From assembly GCF_039729195.1 (NCBI RefSeq), contig NZ_CP155796.1, forward strand, positions 2,480,001-2,544,000: a stretch of DNA of 64,000 bases, written 5' to 3'. Below the pieces are notes generated by a model. It did not search any database, had not been told where the DNA came from, and saw only the letters and a program-made list of their open reading frames with translations. Below are positions 9,080 through 19,534 of the stretch, piece by piece (positions within the stretch are counted from its first letter, which is position 1; each line of letters begins with the position of its first letter). Made by a program: the position numbers and the translations under genes. The DNA comes from Mycobacterium sp. DL (lineage in GTDB: Bacteria > Actinomycetota > Actinomycetes > Mycobacteriales > Mycobacteriaceae).

Positions 9080-10335
9080 GCAAGACTCCTGAGACGAGCG
9101 CATACGCCCCGCCCGACGAACTGACGCTGACCACCGGCGCCGCGGCCAACGGGGGGAGTTGTGTGGCGCGTCACGATGGCCGCGTGGTGTTCGTGCGGTA
9201 CGCGCTGCCCTTCGAAACGGTGCGGGTTCGACTGACAGGCAATGCAGGTGGTCGCGGCTCGTACTGGAACGCCGAGGTCATCGAGGTGCTGGAGGCATCC
9301 GAGGACAGGATCGACCCGCTGTGCCCGATCGCCGGCGTGGATGGGTCGGGGTGCTGTGATCTGGCCTTCGCCGACCCGGGCGCCGCACGTCGGCTCAAGG
9401 GTGCGGTGGTGGCCAATCAGCTTGCGCGCCTTGGCGGATACCACTGGCGCGACGAGAGTGAGGCCACCGCGCAGCCGGTCGGCGAGAGGGGTGCCACCGG
9501 GTGGCGGACCCGCGTGCGGCTGGACACCTCGCGGGACGGTCGCGCGGGCTTCCATCGGTACCACAGTCCGGAGCTCGTGCATCAGCTCGACTGTGCGCAA
9601 CTGCCCCCGGGGATGCTTGCCGGCATCGCCGAGAAGCAGTGGCCATCGGAGTCCCACGTCCACGTCGCGATCGACGACGACGGCACCCGCCACGTGGTGG
9701 TGGCGGGCACGCCCGGCGCCCGGAAGGGCACGTCTGCCGGAGGCGGACACCGGACGACCGTGGCCGAGGGCGGGTACGAGGCCGTCCAGCGGGTCGGCGG
9801 ACGCAGCTGGCAGGTCCCGGTGACGGCTTTCTGGCAGGCACACCACGACGCGCCCGCGCTCTACAGTTCGCTGGTGACCGAGTGGGCACAACTGGGCGAG
9901 GGGATGACGGCCTGGGATCTGTACGGCGGCGCGGGCGTTTTCGCCGCGGCCCTCGCGCAGGCGGTCGGCGACACCGGCCGGGTGCTCACCGTCGACACCT
10001 CGCGTGGGGCGTCCCGCTCGGCGCGTGCCGCGCTGGCGGATCTCAGCGGCGTCTCGGTGCTGACCGAATCCGTGCGGCGGGCGCTGGCGGCGCAGCGGCA
10101 GCGCGCAGACGTCGCCGTGCTGGACCCGCCACGCACGGGGGCCGGCCGTGAGGTGATCGATCTGCTGGCGGCTGCCGAAGTGCCTCGAATCATCCATATC
10201 GGTTGCGAGGCTGCATCTTTCGCGCGAGATATCGGCCTCTACCGGGGTCACGGTTATGCCGTCGAGCAGCTCGAGGTGTTCGACTCGTTCCCGTTGACCC
10301 ACCATGTCGAATGCGTCGCCGTGCTGACTCGCTGA
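9076..10335 (+). CDS. TRAM-domain class I RNA m5U methyltransferase (TrmA/RlmC/D family)
   Basis: Probable SAM-dependent uridine-C5 methyltransferase of 419 aa (Rv2689c-like). An N-terminal TRAM domain (about residues 12-75) includes GGSCVARHDGRVVFVRYALP. Three cysteines follow (LCPIAGVDGSGCC), in the place where relatives bind an Fe-S cluster but not in the exact spacing. The SAM site is WDLYGGAGVFAAALA (about 276-290), the family motif is DPPRTGAG, and the catalytic Cys lies in IHIGCEAASFARD. GTG 9076 overlaps the permease stop, so the genes are coupled. Whether the target is rRNA or tRNA cannot be told. Confidence 0.88.
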   Translation: MSKTPETSAYAPPDELTLTTGAAANGGSCVARHDGRVVFVRYALPFETVRVRLTGNAGGRGSYWNAEVIEVLEASEDRIDPLCPIAGVDGSGCCDLAFADPGAARRLKGAVVANQLARLGGYHWRDESEATAQPVGERGATGWRTRVRLDTSRDGRAGFHRYHSPELVHQLDCAQLPPGMLAGIAEKQWPSESHVHVAIDDDGTRHVVVAGTPGARKGTSAGGGHRTTVAEGGYEAVQRVGGRSWQVPVTAFWQAHHDAPALYSSLVTEWAQLGEGMTAWDLYGGAGVFAAALAQAVGDTGRVLTVDTSRGASRSARAALADLSGVSVLTESVRRALAAQRQRADVAVLDPPRTGAGREVIDLLAAAEVPRIIHIGCEAASFARDIGLYRGHGYAVEQLEVFDSFPLTHHVECVAVLTR

Positions 10336-10352
10336 GCGCGGATCACTTCGTG

Positions 10353-12578
10353 CTATGGGCCGGGCTGTTCCAACTCGTCGACTGCTGACTCCATCCGCTC
10401 CAGCACCTCGCGAAGCTCCGCAAGGGCCTCTCTGAGGTCGGTGGCAGACGTGGGGATGTTGTCGGAACCGGGTGCCGGTGTTCCGCTCTGCGGACCGGGC
10501 GGCATGGCGACCTCCGGTGGCGGCAGTGCCTCGGCGGTCGGCGGGGGAGCTGACGCGGCATCACCACCGGGTGCGGTGGCGACCCGCCCGGTGCCCGGTC
10601 CGAACACCTGGTCGAGGGCCTCTGCGAGCGTCGGTCCGTAACCAACGCGGACCCCGCCGGCTCCGGGCTCACGGAAGCTCACCAGCACCCGCGACAACTG
10701 CGGAAACGTCGAACTGTTCGGATTGGTCGAGATACGTTCGGTGTAGAGCGGTTCCACGTACAGCACTCCGCCGTCAGCGATCGGCAGTGTGAGCAGATTT
10801 CCGTAGTGGATCCGGTTCGACCGCTCCAGAAGTGTGCGCTCCGAGGCAACCCGGGTGTCGGAGATCATGGAGTTCTGAATCTGTTGTGGACCCTGCGTGA
10901 GGGTGTCGGTAGGCAGTTTGAACACGGTGAGCCGGCCGTAGTCGTCAGGATCTGAGTGCGCAGAAATGTAGGCGGAGAGGAACTCTCGGTTGTATCCCAC
11001 CATCGCCGTCGCGAGCCGGAACGACGGCTCGGATGTCTGCTCGTCACCTACGAGGATGTAAAACGGCGGTTGTGTCGGCATGGCATCGTCGGTCGGGTCG
11101 CTGGGTACCGACCAGAACGCGTTCGTGGTGAAGAACTCTCGCGGCTCGTCGACGTGATACCTGGCCAGCAGTTCCCTCTGGACGCGGAACAGGTCCTCGG
11201 GATAGCGGAAATGAACGCGAAGTTCGTCGGGGATCTCTTCTTCGGCCTTGACGGTGCCGGGTAACGAGCGCATCCATGCAGAGAGCACCGGGTCGGCGGG
11301 GTCGAACTGATAGAGCGTCACGGTGCCGTCGTAGGCGTCGACGGTTGCCTTGACCGAGTTCCGCGCGTACGAGACCTCGTTGCCTGCACGTACCGCACCG
11401 GTGCCTGTGGTGACGGGTCCTTCCAGCGACATCCGTTGCGCGTAGGGATAGGCATCAAGGGTTGTGTAACCGTCGATGATCCACAGGATGCGACCGTCGA
11501 CCACGGCAGGGTAGGTGTTGGCATCGGTGGTGAGCCACGGCGCCACCCGCTGCACCCGTTCCTTCGGGTCGCGGTGGAAGAGCACCTTTGACTCCGAGCC
11601 GAGCGCGCGGGAGAACAGGATGTTGCGTTCGACAAAATGCGCGGCGAATACGCTGCGGTGGAACCAGTCTCCGATTGCGACTCCGCCGGCACCGGTGTAG
11701 CTGTAGGTCGAGGTATCGGTGTCGTATTCGCGCGGTGGGGAGTCCGGGGCGCCACCGACGATTGCGTAATCGGGGTCCGACTGTGCGATGACCTCGCCGA
11801 AGTAGATTCGGGGTTGGTCCACGGGGATGACCTGGTTGCCGGCCGCCTGGGTGGCGATGTCGCTGACGGCGTAGATCGGGTAACCGCTGTTGGTCTCAGA
11901 CGCCTCCTCGGCGTCGCGCACGGCCGCATTGACCCGGTTGGCGGGGGCGGCGACAAAGCCGTTGCCGTGGGTGTAGACGGTGTGGCGGTTGATCCAGTCG
12001 GTCTGATTGCCGGTCAGGCTGTCGGGTGAGAGTTCGCGCACTCCGACGATGTAGTCCTGCAGCTGACCGTCGATGCGATACCGATCGATGTCGAGGATGT
12101 CGGGGAAGCTGTAGAAGTTCTTGAGCTGCTGTTGCTGGGTGAACGTCCGGGACAGAATGTTCGGGTCGAGTAACCGTGCCTGCGCGATGGTCGTCCGGTC
12201 GGCCGGTACTTCCTGCGGAGGTCTGGTGCCGACTCCCGGGTAGTCTCGGTATTCGACGGTGTCGTCGCCCAGGTGGAAAGCCTGCCGGGTCGCGTCTATG
12301 TTGCGCTGGATGTAGGGCCGTTCGACGTCGGCGGCATTGGGCCGGACCGAGATCTGTTCCATCAGCATCGGCCATATTCCGCTCACCAGTATCGACGACA
12401 GGACCAGCAGGGCAGTCGCCATGGCAGGTATACGCATGTCGCGGAGGAACACCGCAGCGAAGAAGGTCGCAGCGCACAGCACGGCGATCGCAAGCAGCAC
12501 GAGTCTGGCGGGCAGGCTCGCATGGATGTCGGTATATCCCGCGCCGGTGAACGTCGGTTCCTTGCGCCCCCCGGTGAG
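10353..12578 (-). pseudogene. UPF0182 membrane protein, 3' part (split by IS256-family element)
   Basis: C-terminal about 742 codons of a large UPF0182 protein (relatives Rv0064/Rv3193c, about 980-990 aa). The frame enters directly from the 12571-12578 repeat as GGRKEPTFTGAGYTDIHASL, then has further membrane segments and the long extracytoplasmic part (RTFTQQQQLKNFYSFPD, HTVYTHGNGFVAAPANRV, RNSVKATVDAYDGTV, YPEDLFRVQRELLARYHVDEP). It ends in a Pro/Ala-rich tail and a short acidic helix. Joined to 13989-14693 it gives one uninterrupted 976-aa frame. An internal GTG at 12500 could start a truncated product, but it would lack most of the membrane domain. Confidence 0.9.
12571..12578. repeat. 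Target-site duplication, left copy
   Basis: CCGGTGAG directly abuts the left end of the insertion element and is repeated at 13981-13988. Eight base pairs is a usual duplication length for IS256-family elements. The flanking C run makes the apparent repeat 11 bp (CCCCCGGTGAG), because the element's own end is also C-rich at that position. Confidence 0.9.
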
Positions 12579-12606
12579 GGGCGTGTCTCATTGACTGTGT
12601 AAGGGG
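12579..12606 (+). repeat. IS left terminal inverted repeat
   Basis: Begins GGGCGTGTC and contains the inner block ACTGTGTAAGG at 12594-12604. It matches the reverse complement of 13953-13980 at 21 of 28 positions. The transposase ribosome site (AGGAG at 12646-12650) lies downstream, so a promoter may sit between the repeat and the gene. Confidence 0.88.
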
Positions 12607-12659
12607 TTGGGCCTGAATGGTGGTCAGGCATGCTGACTGCCGGACAGGAGTGAATTGCT

Positions 12660-13931
12660 TTGTCTCGATCCGACTCAACTCGTGATGATGCTGCGCAGCG
12701 GTTGGCGCAGATGTTTCCGCCGGCAGCTGTGGATGCGTTGCTCGCCGACGCGGAAGCCTCTGGAACCCCCATCGATGGCCCGGAGGGGCTGTTGGCGCAG
12801 ATGACCAAGGCCGTGCTCGAACGTGCATTGGACGTCGAGATCGCCGATCACCTGGGCTATGAACATGGCGATCCGGCCGGTAAGGGCTCAGGCAACTCCC
12901 GCAATGGCCACGGCCGTAAGACGGTGCTGACCACCGCCGGACCGGTCGATCTCGAGGTCCCCCGCGACCGCAACGGCAGCTTCACCCCGGCGATCGTCCC
13001 GAAGCGCCAACGGCGCCTGGGGCAGGTCGAGGACATGATCCTGTCGCTCTACGCCCGCGGGATGTCGACCCGTGACATCACCGAGCACCTCGGCGAGGTC
13101 TACGGCGCCAGCGTGTCGGCGGCCACGATTTCGCGGGTGACCGATGTCGTGACCGACGAGATCGCGGCTTGGCAGTCCCGTCCGGTCGATCCGGTGTATC
13201 CGATCCTCTACATCGACGCGATCCGGATCAAGATCCGCGACGGCGGCGTAGTCGCCAACAAGGCCGCCCACGTCGTGATCGGCGTCGATGTCGACGGGAT
13301 CAAGCAGGTCCTGGGGATCTGGATCCAGCAGACCGAAGGGGCGAAGTTCTGGCACGGCGTGCTCACCGAGCTGCGCAACCGGGGCTGTCGCGACGCGTTG
13401 TTCGTCTGCTGCGACGGGCTGACCGGGCTGCCGGAATCGATCGCCGCGGTCTGGCCGGCGGCCATCATTCAGACCTGTGTGGTGCATCTGCTGCGAGCGT
13501 CGATGCGCTATGCCTCCTACGCCGACCGCAAGAAAATGGCTGCCGCGCTGCGCCCGATCTACACCGCTTCCACCGAGGAGGCCGCCGCCCTGGCGCTCGA
13601 GGAGTTCCGCGCCGAGTGGAAAACCAAGTCACCCGGGGCGGTGGCGGTCTGGGACCGGGCCTGGGCGGAGTTCGTGCCGTTCCTGGCGTTCCCGGTCGAG
13701 ATCCGCAAGATCATCTACACCACCAACGCCATCGAGTCGCTGAACTACCAACTGCGCAAGGTCACCAAAGCACGCGGCTCGTTCCCCTCTGACGCCGCAG
13801 CGATGAAATTGCTTTATCTAGCCATCCGCAACATCAACCAGAAACGAGGAAACCAAGGACAAGGAACTCACAACTGGACTCAGGCCCTAAACACCTTCGC
13901 CATCCAATTCCCCGAACGACTACCCCTATAA
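12660..13931 (+). CDS. IS256-family (mutator-type) transposase
   Basis: DDE transposase of 423 aa, full length for the family. The acidic catalytic residues sit in YPILYIDAIRIKIRDGG (first Asp), FVCCDGLTGLPESI (second Asp, followed by the family motif) and IYTTNAIESLNYQLRKVTK (Glu). The N-terminal region (about residues 15-170) holds DNA-binding helices, including SLYARGMSTRDITEHLGEVYG. The start is TTG at 12660 with AGGAG 9 bp upstream. It reads opposite to the interrupted gene, and no frameshift or stop suggests decay. Confidence 0.95.
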   Translation: MSRSDSTRDDAAQRLAQMFPPAAVDALLADAEASGTPIDGPEGLLAQMTKAVLERALDVEIADHLGYEHGDPAGKGSGNSRNGHGRKTVLTTAGPVDLEVPRDRNGSFTPAIVPKRQRRLGQVEDMILSLYARGMSTRDITEHLGEVYGASVSAATISRVTDVVTDEIAAWQSRPVDPVYPILYIDAIRIKIRDGGVVANKAAHVVIGVDVDGIKQVLGIWIQQTEGAKFWHGVLTELRNRGCRDALFVCCDGLTGLPESIAAVWPAAIIQTCVVHLLRASMRYASYADRKKMAAALRPIYTASTEEAAALALEEFRAEWKTKSPGAVAVWDRAWAEFVPFLAFPVEIRKIIYTTNAIESLNYQLRKVTKARGSFPSDAAAMKLLYLAIRNINQKRGNQGQGTHNWTQALNTFAIQFPERLPL

Positions 13932-13952
13932 CCCGAACATCAACGGCCACAG

Positions 13953-13980
13953 CACCTTACACAGTTATCTTGACAAGCCC
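13953..13980 (-). repeat. IS right terminal inverted repeat
   Basis: Read on the minus strand it begins GGGCTTGTC and carries the ACTGTGTAAGG block shared with the left end. It abuts the right copy of the target duplication. Confidence 0.88.
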
Positions 13981-14693
13981 CCGGTGAGCAGTTCGTACCG
14001 GTCGAACCAGTAGGCGACCGCCTTGAGCAGAACAAATGTCCCTGCGAGGACGGCGAGCTGGACACGGGCCGGCCCGGTGAGGACGCCCTTGCCCCCGTTG
14101 AGTCGGAGTCCGCCGAAGAGGTAGTGGGTGACCAGGCTGGCGATGAGAGCCAGAACGGAAGCGACCAGGAGCCAACTGAGCACGGAACGGTAGAAGGGCA
14201 GATCAAAAACGAAGAAGGAGATGTCGTGGCCGAATTCGGAGTCGACGATCCCGAACGCGCCGCCGTGCAGGAACAATTGCACCGTCGCCCAGTTCAACTG
14301 GGCGACCAACCCGCACACCACCGCGAGACCGCCGGCTATTGCGAGGGAGATCAATCGTGGCCGGGTCATGACCGCTGCGCGATAGGGCACCAGCGGGTCA
14401 GCGGACTTACGTTCTGGAACGAACGCTGGGCGTGCCCGGTAAGCCAGCACCATCGCGGCTTGGACTGCGCCTCCGATCAGGACGGCCACCACCGCGAACG
14501 TCGCTACCTTCGTGAGTAGCACGGTCAGCCATACAGACCGGAAGCCGACCTCTCCGAACCACAACCAGTCGACATACACATCCAGCGACGGAGGTCCGAC
14601 AAGAAGCAGTGCGATCATCCCGGACGACACCACGGCCAGCACTCGACCGCGGGTGGACAGCGGGGGGAATGTCGTAGGCGATGGTGTCGTCAT
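13965..14693 (-). pseudogene. UPF0182 membrane protein, 5' part (split by IS256-family element)
   Basis: N-terminal 235 codons of the UPF0182 protein, from ATG 14693. It has about six hydrophobic segments and the family signatures VDWLWFGEVGFRSVW, NWATVQLFLHGG and DISFFVFDLPFYRSVLSWLL. The native sequence ends at 13989; translation then runs into the element for a few codons (GLSR) and stops at 13965. The product could be a membrane stub but lacks the large extracytoplasmic part. It diverges from nhaA, with about 200 bp between starts. Confidence 0.9.
13981..13988. repeat. Target-site duplication, right copy
   Basis: CCGGTGAG, identical to 12571-12578, adjoining the element's right end. On the minus strand it encodes part of the LLTGG segment of the UPF0182 protein. 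Confidence 0.9.
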
Positions 14694-14891
14694 GGTCGCG
14701 CTCCGAATCGCGTCAGATGCCGTCGATCCGGGCGTACCGCGGCATCGTGCGGTCCGGCTCCCATCAAGATCGCCGAGTGCGTCGAACCCGGCTCGGCGAG
14801 TACCCGGGTGGGAGATGACTTACATTGATCGTAGTAGGTGTGCCGGGAAGTCTGGTCGGCGGAAATTGTGGACGACAACCTTAGGCAGGCT

Positions 14892-16232
14892 GTGACAGAT
14901 AACCCAGACGGTCGACGTAACCGGGGCACACTCTTTTCCCGAGGTTCATGGGCGGAGACGAGCCGGATCACCGAGGTCCTGCGCAAGGAGACCGTCGGTG
15001 GCGTCATTCTGCTGGTGGCTGCGGGGGCTGCGCTCATCTGGGCGAACTCACCCTGGGCGCCCGGCTACTTCGCGCTGCGAGATCTGGAGATCGGCGGTGA
15101 ACCGTTCGGCCTGCATCTCAACCTGACGCTGGGCGCGTGGGCCGCCGACGGGTTGTTGGCGATCTTCTTCCTGGTGGTGGGGCTGGAGCTCAAGAGAGAG
15201 TTCGTCGCAGGGGATCTGCGGGATCCCAGTCGCGCCGCGTTGCCGATCGCCGCCGCGGTGGGTGGGATGGTGTTCCCCGCGCTGATCTTCGTTCTGGTGA
15301 ACCTGAACACCGGCGACGGCGCACTGCGCGGCTGGGCGATTCCGACGGCGACCGACATCGCGTTCGCGGTGGCGGTGCTTGCGGTCATCTCGACGCATCT
15401 GCCGTCGGCGCTTCGGACGTTCCTGCTGACATTGGCCGTCGTCGACGATCTTCTGGCGATCACCGTCATCGCGATCTTCTACACCGAGGACATCAACATC
15501 GTGGCGCTGGCGTTGGCGCTGATACCGCTGGCGCTGTTCACGCTGTGTGTGCAGCGCGGGGTGCAGCACTGGTGGCTGCTGATCCCGCTCGCGGTCGCCA
15601 CCTGGGTCCTGGTGCACGAGTCCGGCGTGCACGCCACCGTGGCGGGCGTGCTGCTCGGGTTCGCGGTCCCGGTGCGCCGATCCGCGACCCGACACGGCGC
15701 CGAGGTCCCCAAGCCGCACCGGGTGGGCATGGCCGAGCACTTCGAGCACCGGGTGCGCCCGGTCTCGGCGGGGCTGGCGATACCGGTCTTCGCCTTCTTC
15801 GCGGCCGGGGTGAGCCTGGGTGGTCTCAGCGGTCTGACCAACGCGCTCAGCGACCCGATCGCGCTCGGCATCGTCCTGGGGCTGGTCCTGGGCAAACCCA
15901 TCGGCATCCTGCTCACCACCCGGGTGATGGCGTCGGTGACCCGGGCGAATCTGGACTCGTCGCTGCGATGGGTGGATGTGCTCGGCATGTCCATGCTCGC
16001 CGGGATCGGGTTCACCGTTTCGCTGCTGATCGGTGATCTGGCCTACGGACTGGGGTCCGATCGTGACGAATTGGTGAAGGTCGGCGTGTTGACCGGGTCA
16101 CTGTTGGCAGCCCTTCTGGCCTCGGTGCTCCTGCTGTCGCGAAACCGCGTCTACCGGCGGATTCACCTCGAAGAGACCACCGACGCGGACCGTGACGGAG
16201 TGCCCGATGTCTACCAGAGTCGACAGGACTGA
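14892..16232 (+). CDS. nhaA: Na+/H+ antiporter NhaA
   Basis: Electrogenic sodium/proton antiporter in the cytoplasmic membrane, about 446 aa with some 11-12 hydrophobic segments. Family hallmarks are present: [34 protein letters not shown] (the unwound TM4 region), and the tandem ion-binding aspartates in [18 protein letters not shown]. The C-terminal segment [18 protein letters not shown] is also typical. The start is uncertain: in-frame GTGs lie at 14838, 14868 and 14892. The last is used because the residues before it are not family-like. dxs follows 28 bp after the stop. Confidence 0.9.
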   Translation: MTDNPDGRRNRGTLFSRGSWAETSRITEVLRKETVGGVILLVAAGAALIWANSPWAPGYFALRDLEIGGEPFGLHLNLTLGAWAADGLLAIFFLVVGLELKREFVAGDLRDPSRAALPIAAAVGGMVFPALIFVLVNLNTGDGALRGWAIPTATDIAFAVAVLAVISTHLPSALRTFLLTLAVVDDLLAITVIAIFYTEDINIVALALALIPLALFTLCVQRGVQHWWLLIPLAVATWVLVHESGVHATVAGVLLGFAVPVRRSATRHGAEVPKPHRVGMAEHFEHRVRPVSAGLAIPVFAFFAAGVSLGGLSGLTNALSDPIALGIVLGLVLGKPIGILLTTRVMASVTRANLDSSLRWVDVLGMSMLAGIGFTVSLLIGDLAYGLGSDRDELVKVGVLTGSLLAALLASVLLLSRNRVYRRIHLEETTDADRDGVPDVYQSRQD

Positions 16233-16260
16233 CAGCGACGGCCGTGCGTAGACTGACGGG

Positions 16261-18174
16261 ATGCTCGAACAGATCCGCGGTCCCGCAGATCTGCAGCACC
16301 TGACGCAGGTCCAGCTCGATGATCTGGCCCGCGAAATCCGCGACTTCCTGATCCACAAGGTTGCGGCCACAGGTGGGCATCTGGGACCCAACCTCGGCGT
16401 CGTGGAACTGACGTTGGCGCTTCACCGCGTCTTCGACTCGCCCCACGACCCCATTCTGTTCGACACCGGTCATCAGGCCTACGTGCACAAGATGCTCACC
16501 GGTCGCAGCCAGGACTTCGGCACGCTGCGCAAGAAGGACGGGCTGTCGGGCTATCCGTCACGGACCGAGAGCGAACACGACTGGGTCGAGTCCAGCCACG
16601 CCAGCTCCTCGCTGTCCTACGCCGACGGCCTGGCGAAGGCCTTCGAACTCAGCGGACACCGCAACCGGCATGTGGTGGCGGTGGTCGGCGACGGCGCGCT
16701 CACCGGTGGCATGTGCTGGGAGGCGCTCAACAACATCGCCGCATCCCAGCGGCCGGTGGTCATCGTCGTCAACGACAACGGGCGCAGCTACGCGCCCACC
16801 ATCGGCGGGTTCGCCGAGCACCTCGCCGGCCTGCGGCTGCAGCCGGGATACGAGAAGGTGCTCGACGAGGGCCGCAAGGCGGTGCGGGGCGTGCCGGTCA
16901 TCGGCGAGTTCTGCTACCAGTGCATGCACAGCATTAAGGCGGGCATCAAGGACGCGCTGTCACCGCAGGTGATGTTCACCGATCTCGGGCTGAAATATGT
17001 CGGACCGATCGACGGTCACGACGAACACGCGGTGGAGAGCGCTCTGCGTCACGCCCGTGGTTTCAACGCTCCGGTCGTCGTGCACGTCGTCACCCGTAAG
17101 GGCATGGGCTATCCGCCCGCCGAGAACGACGAAGACGACCAGATGCACGCGTGCGGAGTCATCGACCCGATGACAGGGCTGGCGACGACGGTGCCCGGCC
17201 CCGGGTGGACGGCGGCGTTCACCGAAACCCTGATCCGGTTGGCGGCCACGCGGCGCGACGTCGTGGCGATCACTGCCGCCATGCCGGGTCCGACGGGTCT
17301 CAGCGCGTTCCGCGAGCGTTTTCCCGACCGGTTCTTCGACGTGGGCATCGCCGAGCAGCATGCGGTGACATCCGCTGCGGGCCTGGCCATGGGCGGTATG
17401 CATCCGGTGGTCGCGATCTACTCGACGTTCCTCAACCGTGCCTTCGATCAGCTCATGATGGACGTTGCGCTGCACAAGCTGCCGGTGACGGTGGTCCTCG
17501 ACCGGTCCGGGGTCACCGGCCCCGACGGCGCGAGCCACAACGGCATGTGGGACCTCTCGATTCTGGGCATCGTGCCCGGCATGCGGGTGGCGGCGCCGCG
17601 CGACGGCGCCCGGCTGCGTGAGGAACTCGGCGAGGCGCTCGACGTCGACGACGGACCCACCGCCATTCGCTTCCCGAAAGGCGATGTGGGCGAGGATATT
17701 CCAGCGATCGAACGTCGAGGTGGCGTCGACGTGCTGGCAGTCCCGGCCGAGGGGATGTCCGAAGATGTGCTGGTGGTTGCGGTCGGGCCGTTCGCGTCGA
17801 TGGCGCTCGCCATCGCCGAGCGGTTACGCAACCAGGGGATCGGCGTGACAGTCGTCGACCCGCGGTGGGTGCTACCGGTACCGGGTGAGATCGCGACGCT
17901 TGCGGTCAACCACAAGCTCGTCGTCACCCTCGAGGACAACGGTGTGCACGGCGGGGCCGGTTCAGCGGTGTCGGCGGCGTTGCGGCGCGCTGAGGTCGAC
18001 GTGCCGTGTCGTGATGCCGCACTGCCCCAACAGTTCTTCGACCACGCGTCCCGTGGCGAGGTGCTCGCCGCCGTCGGGCTGACCGAGCGCAACATCGCAC
18101 GCCAGATCACCGGTTGGGTGGCCGCGCAGGGTGCTTCGGTCAACGACGAGGAGATCAGCGAACACCTCGACTGA
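16261..18174 (+). CDS. dxs: 1-deoxy-D-xylulose-5-phosphate synthase
   Basis: Thiamine-diphosphate enzyme condensing pyruvate with glyceraldehyde 3-phosphate, the first step of the MEP isoprenoid pathway. It is 637 aa, full length. The ThDP/Mg2+ motif is [16 protein letters not shown] ... [11 protein letters not shown] (from about residue 143). The N-terminal [16 protein letters not shown] and [15 protein letters not shown] are conserved, the catalytic Glu lies in [13 protein letters not shown] (about 355-367), and the C-terminal transketolase domain includes [18 protein letters not shown] 16261 follows GACGGG closely. In M. tuberculosis this gene neighbours rnd; here 17.5 kb of accessory genes lies between them. 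Confidence 0.97.
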   Translation: MLEQIRGPADLQHLTQVQLDDLAREIRDFLIHKVAATGGHLGPNLGVVELTLALHRVFDSPHDPILFDTGHQAYVHKMLTGRSQDFGTLRKKDGLSGYPSRTESEHDWVESSHASSSLSYADGLAKAFELSGHRNRHVVAVVGDGALTGGMCWEALNNIAASQRPVVIVVNDNGRSYAPTIGGFAEHLAGLRLQPGYEKVLDEGRKAVRGVPVIGEFCYQCMHSIKAGIKDALSPQVMFTDLGLKYVGPIDGHDEHAVESALRHARGFNAPVVVHVVTRKGMGYPPAENDEDDQMHACGVIDPMTGLATTVPGPGWTAAFTETLIRLAATRRDVVAITAAMPGPTGLSAFRERFPDRFFDVGIAEQHAVTSAAGLAMGGMHPVVAIYSTFLNRAFDQLMMDVALHKLPVTVVLDRSGVTGPDGASHNGMWDLSILGIVPGMRVAAPRDGARLREELGEALDVDDGPTAIRFPKGDVGEDIPAIERRGGVDVLAVPAEGMSEDVLVVAVGPFASMALAIAERLRNQGIGVTVVDPRWVLPVPGEIATLAVNHKLVVTLEDNGVHGGAGSAVSAALRRAEVDVPCRDAALPQQFFDHASRGEVLAAVGLTERNIARQITGWVAAQGASVNDEEISEHLD

Positions 18175-18196
18175 CCCCGGCCTCTACCCTGTCGGT

Positions 18197-19387
18197 ATGA
18201 GAACCACCCGGCTCGTTCGAGCCCTCGGCGTCGTTGTCCTGGTCATCGCGGGACTTGTTGCCGGCGGCGCCACGGCGCAGGCCGCGGAGCCGCGTTGGTC
18301 GGGTCTGGACTCTCGCGGATATGCCGGGCAGATCCCGGCCCCCGGTGGGCTGATCGCCACGGTCCCGCTCGATCCGGCGCTGTCGGTGGCCGGCGCCGGT
18401 GATGCCTACCGCATTCTGTACTCCACTCTCGACCAGCACGGCCGGCCGGCTGTCAGCACCGCCGCGGTGTTCGTGCCGAAAAGCGCGCCGCCGCAGGGCG
18501 GTTGGCCCGTCATCGCGTGGGCGCACGGGACGGTCGGGTTGGGTGACGACTGCACGCCGTCGGCGCGGCCGCGCAGCGAACGCGACAACGAGTACCTGAC
18601 GCACTGGCTCGAGCAGGGCTACGCGGTCGTCGGCAGCGACTACGCCGGACTGGGCACGCCCGGATTGATGAGTTACCTCAACAGCGTCACCACCGCGCGC
18701 GGGGTGGTGGATTCGGTTCTCGCCGTGCACCACATGGGTCTGCCATTGTCACCGAACTGGGCCGTCGTCGGTCAGTCGCAGGGCGGGGGAGCGGCCATCG
18801 CCACGGCCCGCTGGGCCAGCGAGTTCAGCGCCGGATCCTCGCTGGACTACCGCGGCGTCGTCGCCACCGGCACCCCCGCCAATGTGGAGAACCTGGTCAA
18901 GCAGGCGGGACCCGAGATGGCCCTGCCGCCCGAGTTGGGCCCCGTCGCGAATGCCTACACCGCCTACATCGTCGCCGCCTTGCGCGAGGCCCGCCCCGAC
19001 CTCGATCTCAACCGTGTCCTGACCCCGACCGGCCGTGCTGCCGCGGACCAGGCCGAAACACAGTGCCTCGCAGAGCTCTCCGCGGGCCTGGCCGATATGA
19101 AGGTGTCCCAGTTCTTCAACGCGCCCGCGTCGTCGATACCGGGGTTCGACGAAGCCGTCGACCAGTTCATGGGCATTCCGACGTCAGGTTATGACCGGCC
19201 GAGTTTCCTCGGGGTCGGGTTGCTGGACCGGGATGTCCCACCGAACCTGACGTTGAGGTTCTACGACCAGTTGGTGGCCGACGACCAGGTCGTCGAGCTG
19301 AAGGTCTACCCCGACGAGGATCACGGCGGCACGGTCCTGGCGTCGCTGCCGGACTCGACGCCGTTCCTGGCGCGACAGTTCGGTTGA
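18197..19387 (+). CDS. Secreted lipase (secretory lipase, LIP family alpha/beta hydrolase)
   Basis: Exported esterase/lipase of 396 aa. A signal peptide (MRTTRLVRALGVVVLVIAGLVAGG, cleavage near AQA-AEP) precedes a catalytic domain with the oxyanion region VIAWAHGTVGLGDDC, the nucleophile elbow VVGQSQGGGAA (Ser near residue 194), and a C-terminal DEDHGGTV that probably holds the catalytic His. A conserved GYAVVGSDYAGLGTPG is typical of secretory lipases. It sits between dxs and the gntR gene with no 18-bp operator of its own, so membership in the catabolic set is uncertain. Substrate unknown. Confidence 0.85.
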   Translation: MRTTRLVRALGVVVLVIAGLVAGGATAQAAEPRWSGLDSRGYAGQIPAPGGLIATVPLDPALSVAGAGDAYRILYSTLDQHGRPAVSTAAVFVPKSAPPQGGWPVIAWAHGTVGLGDDCTPSARPRSERDNEYLTHWLEQGYAVVGSDYAGLGTPGLMSYLNSVTTARGVVDSVLAVHHMGLPLSPNWAVVGQSQGGGAAIATARWASEFSAGSSLDYRGVVATGTPANVENLVKQAGPEMALPPELGPVANAYTAYIVAALREARPDLDLNRVLTPTGRAAADQAETQCLAELSAGLADMKVSQFFNAPASSIPGFDEAVDQFMGIPTSGYDRPSFLGVGLLDRDVPPNLTLRFYDQLVADDQVVELKVYPDEDHGGTVLASLPDSTPFLARQFG

Positions 19388-19475
19388 CCCGGCGCGTCTC
19401 CGGGCGCCGGACGCGGCGATCGGCCACGATTGGAGGCACGCGGTGAAGGCCTGATGACGAGGCGGTCGCAGGAAG

Positions 19476-19504
19476 TTGACTCGCCGGCAGGGTGATCGCA
19501 TAGA
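19476..19504 (+). promoter_or_regulatory. Probable promoter of the gntR-ridA operon
   Basis: TTGACT (19476-19481) and CATAGA (19499-19504) are separated by 17 bp, a plausible housekeeping promoter. The -10 box lies inside the 18-bp operator at 19496-19513, which fits autorepression. Confidence 0.5.
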
Positions 19505-19513
19505 GTATCCAAT
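19496..19513 (+). promoter_or_regulatory. 18-bp operator copy A (gntR promoter)
   Basis: TCGCATAGAGTATCCAAT, ending 21 bp before the gntR start. It shares TATCCAAT exactly with three other sites (21398-21415, 22745-22762, 31073-31090). The site is an imperfect inverted repeat of 7-bp arms (TTGNATA / TATCCAA) around a 3-bp spacer, as expected for a dimeric GntR regulator. Confidence 0.7.
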
Positions 19514-19534
19514 GTCAGCTGAAAGCGAGAGCCG

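Larger units (their letters stand above)
12579..13980 (+). mobile_element. Complete IS256-family insertion sequence, 1402 bp
   Basis: The element consists of one full-length transposase gene between imperfect terminal inverted repeats of about 28 bp, which agree at 21 of 28 positions and share an identical ACTGTGTAAGG block. It is flanked by the 8-bp direct repeat CCGGTGAG. Element plus one repeat is 1410 bp, a multiple of three, and removing them rejoins the UPF0182 frame exactly as YELLTGG-RKEPTFTGAGYTD. The insertion therefore looks recent and unrearranged. Confidence 0.95.

Noticed and set aside
10353-12500. Independent 715-aa gene starting at GTG 12500
   Set aside because: The frame continues unbroken to the IS target repeat and joins the N-terminal part exactly; it is the 3' portion of a split gene.
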